From CAZEBW01 sp964510205 (lineage in GTDB: Bacteria; Chloroflexota; Anaerolineae; VGOG01): a stretch of 44,155 nucleotides of DNA. The position numbers were made by a program, and so were the translations under genes. The notes beneath the pieces are model-generated. The model searched no databases, was not told the origin of the DNA, and saw only the letters and a list, made by a program, of their open reading frames with translations. Positions 1 through 8,527 of the stretch are shown here, in pieces. The stretch covers positions 1-44,155 of the forward strand of contig CAZEBW010000028.1 of the NCBI GenBank assembly GCA_964510205.1. Reading direction: 5' to 3'. Position 1 is the first letter of the stretch. The number at the start of each line of letters is the position of its first letter.

Positions 1-149
1 CTCTTAGAGGATTCCAGCGCGCGGGCGATGTGGGGAGCAAAGGTGCTTTCCAGTGCCAGAGTCCCCGCCATGACGGTGCAAAATTTCAAAAAGTCCCGCC
101 GGGAGACCTGGCGCTCCCATAAGATTTGGCCAAGCGTTCTTTCTTCCAT
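1..149 (-). CDS. [NiFe]-hydrogenase small subunit, N-terminal Tat signal (truncated by window edge)
   Basis: The minus strand from the ATG at 147-149 is open to the window edge (49 codons visible). The peptide begins MEERTLGQILWERQ and carries the twin-arginine motif SRRDFLKFC, a short hydrophobic stretch, then APHIARALE. Spacing and wording match the signal peptide of group 1 [NiFe]-hydrogenase small subunits such as HyaA/HupS, where RRxFLK is followed by APxIAxALE just before the mature protein. That protein is exported folded with the large subunit and carries three FeS clusters; none of this part lies in the window. A GGAG Shine-Dalgarno sits 8 nt before the ATG. The next gene to its right is the LysR regulator, also on the minus strand. 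Other Tat substrates are possible, but the APxIAxALE ending is specific. Confidence 0.72.
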   Translation of the reverse strand, partial: MEERTLGQILWERQVSRRDFLKFCTVMAGTLALESTFAPHIARALESSK

Positions 150-353
150 AAGTCTCGCTCCTTTCATTGCATTGAATCGGGTGATGCCAGAACACTCGTC
201 GAAAAGAACAACGACGCACCTTTGGGCGGTTTATGGATCGGCTCTGATAAGCTTTTATTATTGGAGATTACAAGCGCCTATTATACTACAGTGCCCGGAT
301 GTGTCAAGTGGCGAAAAGCCCGGCAGGCATTTTGAAAGCCACCTTCACATCCT

Positions 354-492
354 GTCATTGCGAGCGGGCACTCGGGGCACTACCACCGGACATGGCGCTA
401 GATGCTCACTTGCCCCTCGCCTCCAACACCCCGAGAAGAGCGAAGCAATCTCCAGCGTTGCTTGCATTTGAAGGCAAGAGATTGCTTCGTCA
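354..492. repeat. Dispersed palindromic repeat, GTCATTGCGAG type
   Basis: Begins GTCATTGCGAG and contains GAAGCAATCTCC followed by an inverted GAGATTGCTTCG. The same terminal words and inner arms recur at 17236-17322. It lies in the roughly 360-bp gap between the hydrogenase start and the next repeat. I see no gene in 150-589. Confidence 0.6.
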
Positions 493-514
493 GGAAGTCA
501 CTTATCTAATATGA

Positions 515-599
515 GTGTGGCTAAAATCTGTGGAAGGTAGTAGCGACTTCAGTCGCTTGGAACGACTAAAGTCGTCACTACTACAAGTTTTAGCCACAC
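515..599 (-). repeat. 85-bp palindromic repeat, single inverted copy
   Basis: An 85-bp imperfect palindrome bounded by GTGTGG and CCACAC. It contains the inner arms AGCGACTTCAGTCGCT and CGACTAAAGTCG. It is the reverse complement of the three copies at 1690-1970, with only a few substitutions. It supplies the last codons and TAA stop of the LysR gene. Confidence 0.85.
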
Positions 600-1516
600 C
601 CATCTAATATCTGCGCCAGCCTCTGCCGATGCTCCCTAATGAAATCCCAAAACCGGGTCTCTGCGGGCATCTTGGCGCGGCGGGAGCTGCGCACCACGTA
701 CAGCGGGCGTTCCAAATGTATCCCTTCGACGGGGACCTCCACCAGGCGTCCCAGCTCCAGTCCGTGCCTGGCCGCCAGGCGAGAGATGAAGGCAATGCCC
801 AGCTTGTGCTCCACAGCCATCTCGATCGCCTCCGCATTGCCTACCACCATCACCACCCGTAGTTGATCCAGGCTGAGGCCTTGCCCTGCTAATCCCTCCT
901 GCACCATTCGGCAGGTGCTGGAGCCTTCCTCCCGCAGGATGAACGGTTGATCCAGCAACTCTGCGGGTAAGACAGAAGAGCGGCTGGCGAAGGGATGATC
1001 AGCAGGGACAACTAGGACCACGTGATCGGTGAAGAACGGCTGGCACTCCATGTCCCGATGCACGATCTTGGTGCTGGAGATGCCCAGGTGAACCTCCCGC
1101 CCCAGCAGCGGATTCACTATCGAGGCGCAATTGCACATCTCGATAGTCACCTGGACGTTGGGATGATGCTGGCTGAAGGCAGCCGCCACGAGGGGAAGCA
1201 TATACTTGCCAGCCGTGGTGGTGCAGCCTATGACCAAATGACCCACGACTTGACCCTCCAGCGACCGCATCGTCTCTTCGACGCGCCGGGACAGGTCGAG
1301 TAGTTCGCGTGCCATCGGCAACAGTATCTTTCCCGCGTCGGTCAGCGCAACCCCTCGCCCGGAGCGCAGGAACAGCTCGACGTCCAGGTAGTTCTCCAAC
1401 GAGCGAATCTGCTGGCTGACCGCTGGTTGGCTGAGATCGAGCCGACGGGCCGCTTCGGAGAAGTTCTCTGTCTCAGCAGCGACGGCGAAGACTTGTATTT
1501 CTGAAAGGTTCAACAT
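590..1516 (-). CDS. LysR-family transcriptional regulator (CysL/CbbR-like)
   Basis: A 308-residue regulator of normal LysR length. The N-terminal winged helix-turn-helix reads EIQVFAVAAETENFSEAARR then LSQPAVSQQIRSLE, the family signature. The rest is a periplasmic-binding-like effector domain (VVGHLVIGCTTTAGKYMLP). I place the start at the ATG at 1514-1516 because GGAG lies 6 nt upstream; longer in-frame starts up to 1636 would add an unlikely 40-residue leader. It is divergent from nuoA, so it could control nuo, the hydrogenase or itself; the effector is unknown. The last codons (GCG) and the stop codon come from the palindromic repeat at 515-599, so the natural C-terminus may have been slightly altered. 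Confidence 0.9.
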   Translation of the reverse strand: MLNLSEIQVFAVAAETENFSEAARRLDLSQPAVSQQIRSLENYLDVELFLRSGRGVALTDAGKILLPMARELLDLSRRVEETMRSLEGQVVGHLVIGCTTTAGKYMLPLVAAAFSQHHPNVQVTIEMCNCASIVNPLLGREVHLGISSTKIVHRDMECQPFFTDHVVLVVPADHPFASRSSVLPAELLDQPFILREEGSSTCRMVQEGLAGQGLSLDQLRVVMVVGNAEAIEMAVEHKLGIAFISRLAARHGLELGRLVEVPVEGIHLERPLYVVRSSRRAKMPAETRFWDFIREHRQRLAQILDGCG

Positions 1517-1689
1517 CTCATTCTCCATCTCCATTCTCGCCCGAGCGAGACAGAATCCGCTCAAACGCTGCGGAGCAATGCTATACAACAAGGGCCGGAG
1601 AGAGGCATCCCCTCCCCGGCCCGGATTCCCCAACAATCGGGAGAGCCTGACTCGCTCGTGTCAGCCAGGAATAAGTCAGATTGACTAGG

Positions 1690-1970
1690 GTGTGGCCAAA
1701 ACTTGTAGTAGTGACGACTTTAGTCGTTCCAAGCGACTGAAGTGGCTACTACCTTCCACAGATTCTAGCCACACTCGATTGACTAGGGTGTGGCCAAAAC
1801 TTGTGGTAGTGACGACTTTAGTCGTTCCCAGCGACTGAAGTGGCTACTACCTTCCACAGATTCTAGCCACACTCGATTGAACAGGGTGTGGCCAAAACTT
1901 GTGGTAGTGACGACTTTAGTCGTTCCCAGCGACTGAAGTCGCTACTACCTTCCACAGATTTTAGCCACAC
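1690..1970. repeat. Three tandem 85-bp palindromes, 98-bp period
   Basis: Copies at 1690-1774, 1788-1872 and 1886-1970 start exactly 98 bp apart, separated by a 13-bp spacer (TCGATTGACTAGG or a near match). Each begins GTGTGGCCAAAACTTG and ends TAGCCACAC, with inner arms built around GACGACTTTAGTCGT and GCGACTGAAGT. They fill the intergenic region between the regulator and nuoA. No coding sequence is supported in 1517-2165. Confidence 0.9.
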
Positions 1971-2052
1971 TCGATCGAATAGCGTTGAGACCAACCCCTA
2001 ACACGAATGCCCCCGTATTATATAGAGTTCCCAGTCCATGTTAAATAGCTAT

Positions 2053-2081
2053 TTGACAAACAAACGCAATCATGATAAACT
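2053..2081 (+). promoter_or_regulatory. Candidate promoter of the nuo operon
   Basis: TTGACA at 2053-2058 is followed after 17 nt by TAAACT at 2076-2081. It lies 85 bp upstream of the nuoA start and just after the triple palindrome. The -35 is perfect; the -10 matches the sigma-70 consensus at 4 of 6 positions. Confidence 0.5.
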
Positions 2082-2165
2082 GAACGCCGCTGTTCCTCCA
2101 AGAACCATTCCGCCCATTGAGCACGCCAACGCGTGGCACATTCAATCGGAGAGGGACCCGATCTC

Positions 2166-2522
2166 ATGCCCATTGATTACCTCCCTATCTTGATCCTCAT
2201 CATAGTCGCCACCGCTTTCGCCTGCATAGCCCTCATCGTGCCCGCCCTGTTGGGGCCCCGCAAGCCCACCAAAACCAAGCTGCTCCCTTACGAATCCGGC
2301 AAGGTCCCCTTCGGCGACGCTCGACAGCGCTTCCCGGTCAAATACTATCTCACCGCCATGCTGTTCATCGTGCTGGATATCGCGGTGATTTTTCTGTATC
2401 CCTGGGCGACCGTGTTTAGAGAATTGAAGGTCTTCGGCCTGATCGCCATGGCCATCTTCGTGGTCATCCTCCTGGTAGGATACGTCTACATCTGGAAGAA
2501 GGGGGCGCTGGAATGGGATTAG
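2166..2522 (+). CDS. nuoA: NADH-quinone oxidoreductase subunit A
   Basis: A 118-residue membrane protein with three hydrophobic helices (about 5-28, 57-80 and 88-108). Between helices 1 and 2 lies the conserved loop YESGKVPFGDARQRFPVKYY, typical of NuoA, which sits at the hinge between the peripheral and membrane arms of complex I near the quinone channel. I use the ATG at 2166, preceded by GGAGAGGGA, rather than an upstream in-frame GTG at 2133, because it gives the usual length. First gene of the nuo operon. Its end overlaps nuoB by 10 nt, implying translational coupling. Confidence 0.95.
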   Translation: MPIDYLPILILIIVATAFACIALIVPALLGPRKPTKTKLLPYESGKVPFGDARQRFPVKYYLTAMLFIVLDIAVIFLYPWATVFRELKVFGLIAMAIFVVILLVGYVYIWKKGALEWD

Positions 2523-2992
2523 AGACCAAACTGGGAGACACGGTCATCACCACCACCCTGGAGAAGCTGGTCAACTGGAGCCGCAAGTCCTCGCCCTGGG
2601 CCCTCACCTTTGGGCTGGCTTGCTGCGCCATCGAGATGCTGCACGCCGGCATGTCCCGCCACGACATCGGCCGCTTCGGCGGCGAGGCCTTCCGCGCCTC
2701 TCCCCGCCAGGCCGATATCCTGATCGTATCGGGCCGGGTGTCGCAGAAGATGGCCCCGGTGGTCAAACGCCTCTACGAACAGATGCTGGAGCCCAAGTGG
2801 GTCATCGCCATGGGGGCCTGCGCTTCCTCTGGGGGGATGTTCAACAACTACGCCATCGTCCAGGGGGTGGACAAGATCATCCCCGTGGATGTTTACGTGC
2901 CCGGCTGCCCGCCCCGCCCCGAGGCCCTGCTTTATGCCATCACCAAGCTCCAGGAGAAGATAGAGCAGGAGAAGTTCACAGACTATGAGTGA
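2513..2992 (+). CDS. nuoB: NADH-quinone oxidoreductase subunit B
   Basis: A 159-residue peripheral subunit that holds cluster N2, the last FeS centre before quinone. The four ligands are visible as Cys37 and Cys38 (ACCAIEM), Cys103 (GACASSGG) and Cys132 (PGCPPRPEAL). It starts inside the end of nuoA. It is followed by a palindromic heptamer array before nuoCD. Length and motifs are fully normal. Confidence 0.96.
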   Translation: MGLETKLGDTVITTTLEKLVNWSRKSSPWALTFGLACCAIEMLHAGMSRHDIGRFGGEAFRASPRQADILIVSGRVSQKMAPVVKRLYEQMLEPKWVIAMGACASSGGMFNNYAIVQGVDKIIPVDVYVPGCPPRPEALLYAITKLQEKIEQEKFTDYE

Positions 2993-3004
2993 CGAGGCGA
3001 TGTT

Positions 3005-3056
3005 AGGGACTAGGGACAAGGGACAAGGCTAACCTGATCCCTGGTCCCTTGTCCCT
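3005..3056. repeat. Palindromic GGGACAA heptamer array between nuoB and nuoCD
   Basis: GGGACTA, GGGACAA, GGGACAA, then a short loop and the inverted CCCTGGT, CCCTTGT, CCCT. Period 7 with the two arms complementary, so the transcript would fold into a hairpin. The same family recurs at 16638, 18207, inside nuoG (15161) and inside nuoN (24938). Confidence 0.85.
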
Positions 3057-3078
3057 GAGCACTTATCAAGGAATAAAT

Positions 3079-4821
3079 GTGACCGAAGATGTGAGCTCCG
3101 TCGAGAAACTTAGAGGGCGGTTTCCAGAGGCTGTTCTGGGGGTACAAGAGTTCCGCGGCGAGACGACGATCACGGTTCGGGCCGAGGAGCTGGTGGAGGT
3201 TTGCGCTTTCCTCCGCGACGATCCTGACCTACAGTACACCACCCTCCTGTTCGTCACCGGCCTGGACCGCTCGGAGCTGGGCATCGAACCGCGCTTCGCC
3301 GCCGTCTATCAGCTCTACTCCCTCCCCCGCCGTCGCCGCCTGCGCCTGAAAGCGCCTATCCTCGGCAATCCACCCAAAATCCCAACCGTAACCGGCGTAT
3401 GGCCGGCGGCCAACTGGCACGAGCGGGAGACCTACGACCTGATGGGCATCGTCTTCGAAGGCCATCCCGACCTGCGGCGCATCCTGATGCCCGACGAGTG
3501 GATCGGCCATCCCCTGCGCAAGGACTACCCGCTGGGGGGCGAGGCGGTGGTCTTCTCCGCTAACCGCGAGTTTCCGGAGCTGGAGAACCTGGGGACACAA
3601 ATCATGCCGGCTGAGTCCAAGCCATCCCTGCTCCCGCCCGGCGTTGACGCCCAGAAGTACATGATTCTCAACATGGGGCCGCACCACCCGGCCACCCACG
3701 GCGTGCTGCGGGTGGTCCTGGAGCTGGACGGCGAGACGATGATCAGCGCGCATCCGGACATCGGCCACCTCCACTCCGGCATCGAGAAGACGACCGAGCA
3801 CAAACTCTACCAGCAGGTGGTGCCCTACACCGACCGCATGGACTATGTGTCCGCCATGAACAACAACCTGCCCTACGTCCTGGCCGTGGAGAAGCTGCTC
3901 GACGTGGAGATCCCGCCGCGCGCTCAATACCTGCGCGTCATCTGCTGCGAGCTGCAGCGGCTAAGCGCTCACCTCATCTGGCTGGGCACCAGCGCGCTCG
4001 ACCTGGCGGGCATGCTCATGGGCTTGCTGATGTATTGCTTCCGCGACCGGGAGGACATCTACAACCTGTTCGAGATGATCTGCGGCGCGCGCCAAACGCC
4101 CAGCTATTTCACCATCGGCGGCGTGCGCTGGGACGCGCCCGAGGGCTGGACCGACGCGGTGCGGGCCTTCATCGCCAGAATGCCCCAGCGCCTCAAACAG
4201 TACCACGCCATGCTCAGCGATAATCCCATCTTCAAATCGAGAACGGTGGGCATCGGCGTGCTGCCCCAGGAGGACGCCATCGCCTACGGGGTGACTGGCC
4301 CCTGCCTGCGGGGAAGCGGGGTGGAGTACGACGTGCGCCAGGCCAGGCCCTACTCCAGCTATGATGATTTCGAGTTCGACATCCCCACCCAGCCCGAGGG
4401 CGACGTCTATGCCCGCTATCTAGTGCGCATGGAGGAGATGCGCCAGAGCCTGCGCATCATCGAGCAGGCGTTGGACAAACTCCCCGACGGCGCGGTGAAG
4501 TGCGCCGACCGCAAGATCGCCCTGCCGCCGAGGGACGAGCTGGACGTGAGTATGGAAGCGCTGATCCACCAGTTCAAGCTGGTGACCGAGGGCTTCAGCC
4601 CCCCGCCGGGCGAGGTCTACGCAAGCTGCGAGAACCCCAAGGGCGAGTTGGGATTCTACGTCGTCAGCGACGGCGGCCCCAAGCCCTATCGCTGCAAGAT
4701 TCGCGGCCCTTCGTTCTCCAACCTCAGCGCGGCCGGCATCATGGCCCAGGGGCAGATGCTCTCGGACATGGTGGCCATCATCAGCTCGATTGACATCACG
4801 CTGGGAGAAGTGGATAGATAG
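3079..4821 (+). CDS. nuoCD: NADH-quinone oxidoreductase fused subunits C and D
   Basis: A 580-residue fusion. The N-terminal third is NuoC (30 kDa subunit), with WHERETYDLMGIVFEGHPDL and the RKDYPL motif. From about residue 195 it is NuoD (49 kDa subunit), with MGPHHPATHGVLR, HSGIEK and the C-terminal GELGFYVVSDGG. Together they form part of the quinone-binding connecting module. The start is taken as GTG at 3079, with AAGGA 6 nt upstream; an upstream TTG at 3049 lies inside the repeat array and is less likely. CD fusions are known in several phyla, for example E. coli. No key residues look missing. Confidence 0.95.
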   Translation: MTEDVSSVEKLRGRFPEAVLGVQEFRGETTITVRAEELVEVCAFLRDDPDLQYTTLLFVTGLDRSELGIEPRFAAVYQLYSLPRRRRLRLKAPILGNPPKIPTVTGVWPAANWHERETYDLMGIVFEGHPDLRRILMPDEWIGHPLRKDYPLGGEAVVFSANREFPELENLGTQIMPAESKPSLLPPGVDAQKYMILNMGPHHPATHGVLRVVLELDGETMISAHPDIGHLHSGIEKTTEHKLYQQVVPYTDRMDYVSAMNNNLPYVLAVEKLLDVEIPPRAQYLRVICCELQRLSAHLIWLGTSALDLAGMLMGLLMYCFRDREDIYNLFEMICGARQTPSYFTIGGVRWDAPEGWTDAVRAFIARMPQRLKQYHAMLSDNPIFKSRTVGIGVLPQEDAIAYGVTGPCLRGSGVEYDVRQARPYSSYDDFEFDIPTQPEGDVYARYLVRMEEMRQSLRIIEQALDKLPDGAVKCADRKIALPPRDELDVSMEALIHQFKLVTEGFSPPPGEVYASCENPKGELGFYVVSDGGPKPYRCKIRGPSFSNLSAAGIMAQGQMLSDMVAIISSIDITLGEVDR

Positions 4822-4892
4822 CAAGGGGCAAGAGGCAAGTAGCAAGTGGCAAGAGGCAAGTAGCAAGTGGCAAGTGGCAAGAGGCAAGTGGC
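4822..4892. repeat. CAAGTGG heptamer array between nuoCD and nuoE
   Basis: About ten direct, slightly varied copies of CAAGTGG, CAAGAGG and CAAGTAG with period 7. The array ends in GGCAGGAGGG, which supplies the Shine-Dalgarno of nuoE. Confidence 0.85.
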
Positions 4893-4902
4893 AGGAGGGA
4901 TC

Positions 4903-5367
4903 GTGCTTTCGGAGAAGGCTAAAGCGGAGATAGAGCAACTCAAAGGCAAGTACCCCGACCCCAAGTCGGCGCTGCTGCCCGCGCTGGAGATCGCCCAGCG
5001 GGAGCATGGCTGGCTGAGCCAGGAGGCCATGCGGGAGGTGGGCCAGGCCATGGATCTGTCGCCCACCGAGGCGGCTTCGGTGGCCAGCTTCTACACCATG
5101 CTCTATCGGGAGCCCGTGGGCGAGCACGTCATCCAGGTTTGCACCAACATCTCCTGCTCGCTGCTGGGCGCGGAGCACATCGTGGACTACCTCAGCCGCA
5201 AGCTGGGCGTCGGCGTAGGCCAGACCACGCCCGACGGCAAATTCACCCTGCTCACCGTCGAGTGCCTCGGCTCCTGCGGCACCGCGCCGATGATGCAGGT
5301 GGATGAGGCGTATTACGAGAATCTGACTGAGGAGAAGATAGATCGGGTTTTGGCGGAGTTGGCGTAG
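4903..5367 (+). CDS. nuoE: NADH-quinone oxidoreductase subunit E
   Basis: A 154-residue thioredoxin-fold subunit of the NADH dehydrogenase module that carries the 2Fe-2S cluster N1a. Ligands are Cys80 and Cys85 (CTNISC) and Cys121 and Cys125 (CLGSC). The GTG at 4903 is chosen because AGGAGG precedes it by 4-5 nt and gives the usual length; a longer frame back to 4867 is only translated repeat. It would normally be followed directly by nuoF, but 5.9 kb of unrelated genes intervene. Two diverged fragments of nuoE-like sequence lie in that insert, at 8471-8515 and 9126-9206. Confidence 0.94.
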   Translation: MLSEKAKAEIEQLKGKYPDPKSALLPALEIAQREHGWLSQEAMREVGQAMDLSPTEAASVASFYTMLYREPVGEHVIQVCTNISCSLLGAEHIVDYLSRKLGVGVGQTTPDGKFTLLTVECLGSCGTAPMMQVDEAYYENLTEEKIDRVLAELA

Positions 5368-5499
5368 ATAGGTTTTTCAAACTCCATAAGAGGCGGAAAC
5401 GGTCAGCACCACTGTCGAAGAGTACCTGCATCATTGAAGACACTGGCAGTTCCCCCGCAGGGTATACGCAGGCTCCCGTGACGGGAACGGAGGCAGACG

Positions 5500-6375
5500 A
5501 TGCGTAAGGCCTTTGGTGGTTGTATGATCGTGATTCAGTCCATCATCCAATGGGCGTTCTACATCGCCATCCTGGCGGCGATCTTTTGGGGCTTGATCGC
5601 CCTTAGCGACCAGGGCGATACAGAAGCCACGATCGCCATGGGCGGAATGGCCCTAATCGTTCTCTTCCTGATCTGGCGCTTTATCCTGCGGCCGATTAGG
5701 CGGAAGGGGCGCCAGAAAACCGTGCCGGCTACCATCGTGCGCATCGAAAAGCCGAACAACATCACCCAGCCAGAGCTCTATTGGACACGGGTGACGTTCG
5801 AAAGCCGGGGGAAGCGCATCCAGATCCGGCTGACGCCCTGGCAGGTGAACGAAGGCTTCGCGGACACGTACCAGGTGGGCGATACCGGCATGCTGACCTA
5901 CGCTGGGGACCGGATGTACGATTGGAAGCCCCCCACGCCTGAAGCGCCGATGGTGGACGCGCGCCACCGCACGGTGTTCATCTCGTACGCTCACGAATGG
6001 GCGGAGGACGCAGAGTACCTGGCCCAGTATTTCCGGCAGGCGGGGCTGAGCGTCTGGTTCGACAGGGCTCAGATCCGCACCGGCGATCGCCTGACCAACA
6101 AAATCAAAGACGCCATCCAGCAATCGGCCTTTTTCATGCCGCTGCTCAGCCCAGAGTACTGGCTCTCGGAATGGTGCATCCAGGAGTTCGAGCTGGCTGC
6201 CGACGCTGGGGTGAAGATCATGCCCGTGAAAGTCAGCGCGGGGGAGCTGATCATGCCGCCCCACATCCGCCGCTTGTATCGAGAGCAGTTGGGAGAGCCC
6301 GTATTCCTGGACATGCGAGGCCGCAATCCTGTGGCAAAGCTCAGAGAGCTAGCCCAGCAGATGGTCTCATCGTAA
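5500..6375 (+). CDS. Membrane-anchored TIR-domain protein
   Basis: A 291-residue protein. Two predicted membrane helices (about 15-35 and 45-66) are followed by a basic stretch (RRKGRQK) and a small beta-rich domain to about residue 142, resembling DUF2500-type domains. A TIR domain begins at about 157 with TVFISYAHEWAEDAEYLA. The alpha-C region reads SEWCIQEFELA, placing a Glu (E229) in the WxxxE position used as the catalytic Glu of NAD-cleaving TIR domains. Bacterial TIR proteins often act in antiphage NAD depletion; that role here is inference. GGAGG lies 6 nt before the ATG. It is the first gene of the insert between nuoE and nuoF, 59 nt upstream of the S9 peptidase. Confidence 0.85.
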   Translation: MRKAFGGCMIVIQSIIQWAFYIAILAAIFWGLIALSDQGDTEATIAMGGMALIVLFLIWRFILRPIRRKGRQKTVPATIVRIEKPNNITQPELYWTRVTFESRGKRIQIRLTPWQVNEGFADTYQVGDTGMLTYAGDRMYDWKPPTPEAPMVDARHRTVFISYAHEWAEDAEYLAQYFRQAGLSVWFDRAQIRTGDRLTNKIKDAIQQSAFFMPLLSPEYWLSEWCIQEFELAADAGVKIMPVKVSAGELIMPPHIRRLYREQLGEPVFLDMRGRNPVAKLRELAQQMVSS

Positions 6376-6434
6376 AGTACGGCGGCCAGCAGGAAGCGTT
6401 ACGACGGCCAATACCTTTGACAGAGGGAGGAATC

Positions 6435-8474
6435 ATGCCCGCACGAAACAAACGTCGCATCACGGCCGAGGATTTATATCGTTTTCAACTGATCACCGAC
6501 TGCCAAATCTCGCCGGACGGCCAACACGTCGTCTTATGTGTGCAGCGAGTAGACGAGGAGACGCAGAAGAAGTACGCCAACTTGTGGATTGTTCCCACCG
6601 ACCAGGGGCGCGCATGGCAGTTCACTTATGGCGATCAAACGGATAGCACGCCCAAATGGTCGCCCGATGGCAGTGAGATCGCCTTTGTTTCCAACCGAGA
6701 CGATGAGAAGCAGCCGCAAATCTACGTCATTCCCTTTCACGGCGGGGAGGCGCGACCGCTCACCGACCTGAAAGGCGAATTCGAGGCCTTCGAATGGTCG
6801 CCCGACGGCAAGCAACTCGTCTGCCAGTTCCGCAAAAAGGACAAAGAGGCCATCGAGCGGGAAGAGGACGAGCAGAAGAAGAAGCTGGGCGTCGTTTCGC
6901 GCCACATCAGGCGGGTTTTTTACAAACTGGATGGAAGCGGGTTCTTGCCCCAGGATCGCTGGCATATCTGGACCATTGACGCCCGCACGGGCAGAGCCAG
7001 GCAATTGACCGACAGCGACGTTTATGACGAAGTGGAGCCGCAGTGGTCGCCAGACGGGAAGCGAATCGTCTTCTGCTCCAACCACAGCGAAGACCCCGAT
7101 CTCGATCCGGACGCCATAGACTTGTTCGTCATCGAGGCCGAGGGTGGGGATGCCCGCAAGATCGAGACGCCTGTGGGACCGAAGGGAAGCCCCACTTTTT
7201 CGCCGGACGGGAAATATCTGGCCTACTTCGGGCAAGAGGGAAAAGGGCAGTGGTGGAAGAACACCGAGCTGTGGGTTGTCCCGGTGGACGGCAGCGGAGA
7301 GGCCAAGAACCTGACGGAGGAGTTCGATTTCGACGTGTCCAACACGACCATAAACGACCTTCCGGGCTTCGTGCCGATGACGCCGCCCACCTGGTCGAAA
7401 GATGGGAGCAGGGTCTACTTTCAAGTATCGCAGCACGGGAACACCGTCCTCAAATCGGCGGCGCTGGACGGGAGTGAGTCCAGCCTGCAAACGGTGGTCG
7501 GGGACCAGGGGGTCGTAGGATCGTTCAGTTTTGACCAAGAGCAGTCGAGGCTGGCCTATTTCCACGCCACCATGACCGACCCGGGCCAGGTCTGGGTGCA
7601 AGACCTGGCCACTGGACGCTCCCGCAAACGGACGCACGTCAACGAGAATCTGCTGCGGGCTCGCGATCTGGGGGAGATCGAGGAAGTTTGGTTCAAAGGT
7701 GCTGCCGACAATGATCTGCAGGGTTGGATCCTCAAGCCGCCTGATTTCGACGAATCGAAAAAATACCCCTCGATTCTGGAGATCCACGGTGGCCCCCAAG
7801 CGCAGTACGGCAACTTCTTCATGCACGAGTTTTACTACCTGGCCGCCCACGGCTACGTGATCGCTTTCTGCAACCCGCGCGGCGGGCAGGGATACGGCGA
7901 GGAACACACCAAAGCCATCTGGCACAACTGGGGCACGGTGGACTACGACGATTTGATGGCCTGGGTTGATTTCGTCCAGCAGAAACCGTACATTGATCCC
8001 GAAAGGATGGGCGTCACCGGCGGCAGTTACGGCGGCTACATGACCAACTGGATCATTGGACACACAGACCGCTTCCAGGCGGCGGTCACGCAGCGCAGCG
8101 TCAGCAACCTAGTCAGCATGTACGGCTCCAGCGACTTCAACTGGTCATTCCAAATGGAGCTTGCAGACGGGCCGCCCTGGGAGAACCTGGAGAACTACTG
8201 GCGACAGTCCCCGCTCAAATACATCGGCAACGCCCAAACACCCACCCTCGTCATCCACAGCGAGCAGGACTTGCGGTGTGATATGGAACAGGGCGAGCAG
8301 ATCTTCGTGGCCCTCAAGAAGCTGGGTGTAGCCACCGAAATGGTTCGTTTTCCAGGCGAGCCGCACGGCCTTTCGCGCGGAGGGCGCACAGACCGGCGCA
8401 TTGAAAGGCTGAGCCACATCCTGCGCTGGTTTGATCGGTATTTGAAGGAGGACGACGGAACCACGAGAGACTGA
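6435..8474 (+). CDS. S9 family serine peptidase (prolyl oligopeptidase / acylaminoacyl-peptidase type)
   Basis: A 679-residue peptidase. The N-terminal two thirds form a beta-propeller of PD40/WD40-like blades (repeated WSPDGK motifs), which limits access to small peptides. The C-terminal alpha/beta hydrolase starts near residue 440. Catalytic residues are Ser531 (GGSYGGYMTNW), Asp612 (SEQDLRCDM) and His644 (GEPHGLSR). No signal peptide is visible, so it is probably cytoplasmic. The start at 6435 follows GGGAGG; the reading frame is open further upstream over the TIR gene, but that part is a shadow. The stop codon falls in the first bases of the nuoE-like fragment at 8471-8515. It is a likely co-transcript of the TIR gene. 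Confidence 0.92.
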   Translation: MPARNKRRITAEDLYRFQLITDCQISPDGQHVVLCVQRVDEETQKKYANLWIVPTDQGRAWQFTYGDQTDSTPKWSPDGSEIAFVSNRDDEKQPQIYVIPFHGGEARPLTDLKGEFEAFEWSPDGKQLVCQFRKKDKEAIEREEDEQKKKLGVVSRHIRRVFYKLDGSGFLPQDRWHIWTIDARTGRARQLTDSDVYDEVEPQWSPDGKRIVFCSNHSEDPDLDPDAIDLFVIEAEGGDARKIETPVGPKGSPTFSPDGKYLAYFGQEGKGQWWKNTELWVVPVDGSGEAKNLTEEFDFDVSNTTINDLPGFVPMTPPTWSKDGSRVYFQVSQHGNTVLKSAALDGSESSLQTVVGDQGVVGSFSFDQEQSRLAYFHATMTDPGQVWVQDLATGRSRKRTHVNENLLRARDLGEIEEVWFKGAADNDLQGWILKPPDFDESKKYPSILEIHGGPQAQYGNFFMHEFYYLAAHGYVIAFCNPRGGQGYGEEHTKAIWHNWGTVDYDDLMAWVDFVQQKPYIDPERMGVTGGSYGGYMTNWIIGHTDRFQAAVTQRSVSNLVSMYGSSDFNWSFQMELADGPPWENLENYWRQSPLKYIGNAQTPTLVIHSEQDLRCDMEQGEQIFVALKKLGVATEMVRFPGEPHGLSRGGRTDRRIERLSHILRWFDRYLKEDDGTTRD

Positions 8475-8515
8475 CTGAGGAGAAGATAAAGCGGATTCTA
8501 GGGGAGTTGGCGTAA
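8471..8515 (+). pseudogene. nuoE 3'-end fragment (LTEEKIKRILGELA)
   Basis: Fifteen codons align without gaps to the last fifteen codons of nuoE (5323-5367). They encode LTEEKIKRILGELA and a TAA stop, against LTEEKIDRVLAELA and TAG in nuoE. Several differences are silent or conservative, so it looks like a piece of a diverged functional nuoE rather than a decayed copy of the resident gene. Confidence 0.8.
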
Positions 8516-8527
8516 GGGAACAGGACC

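Noticed and set aside
1690..1970. CRISPR array from three evenly spaced repeats
   Set aside because: The 85-bp units are palindromes longer than CRISPR repeats and the 13-bp spacers are nearly identical to each other. No cas gene is near.
3229..3927. Minus-strand frame opposite nuoCD and similar frames opposite nuoF, nuoL and the acyl-CoA synthetase
   Set aside because: All are shadows of strongly supported genes and show His/Val/Gly-rich composition typical of antisense frames in GC-rich DNA.
5997..6434. Upstream extension of the S9 peptidase frame
   Set aside because: It overlaps the TIR coding sequence in another frame and encodes no recognisable domain; the GGGAGG-ATG at 6435 is the clear start.
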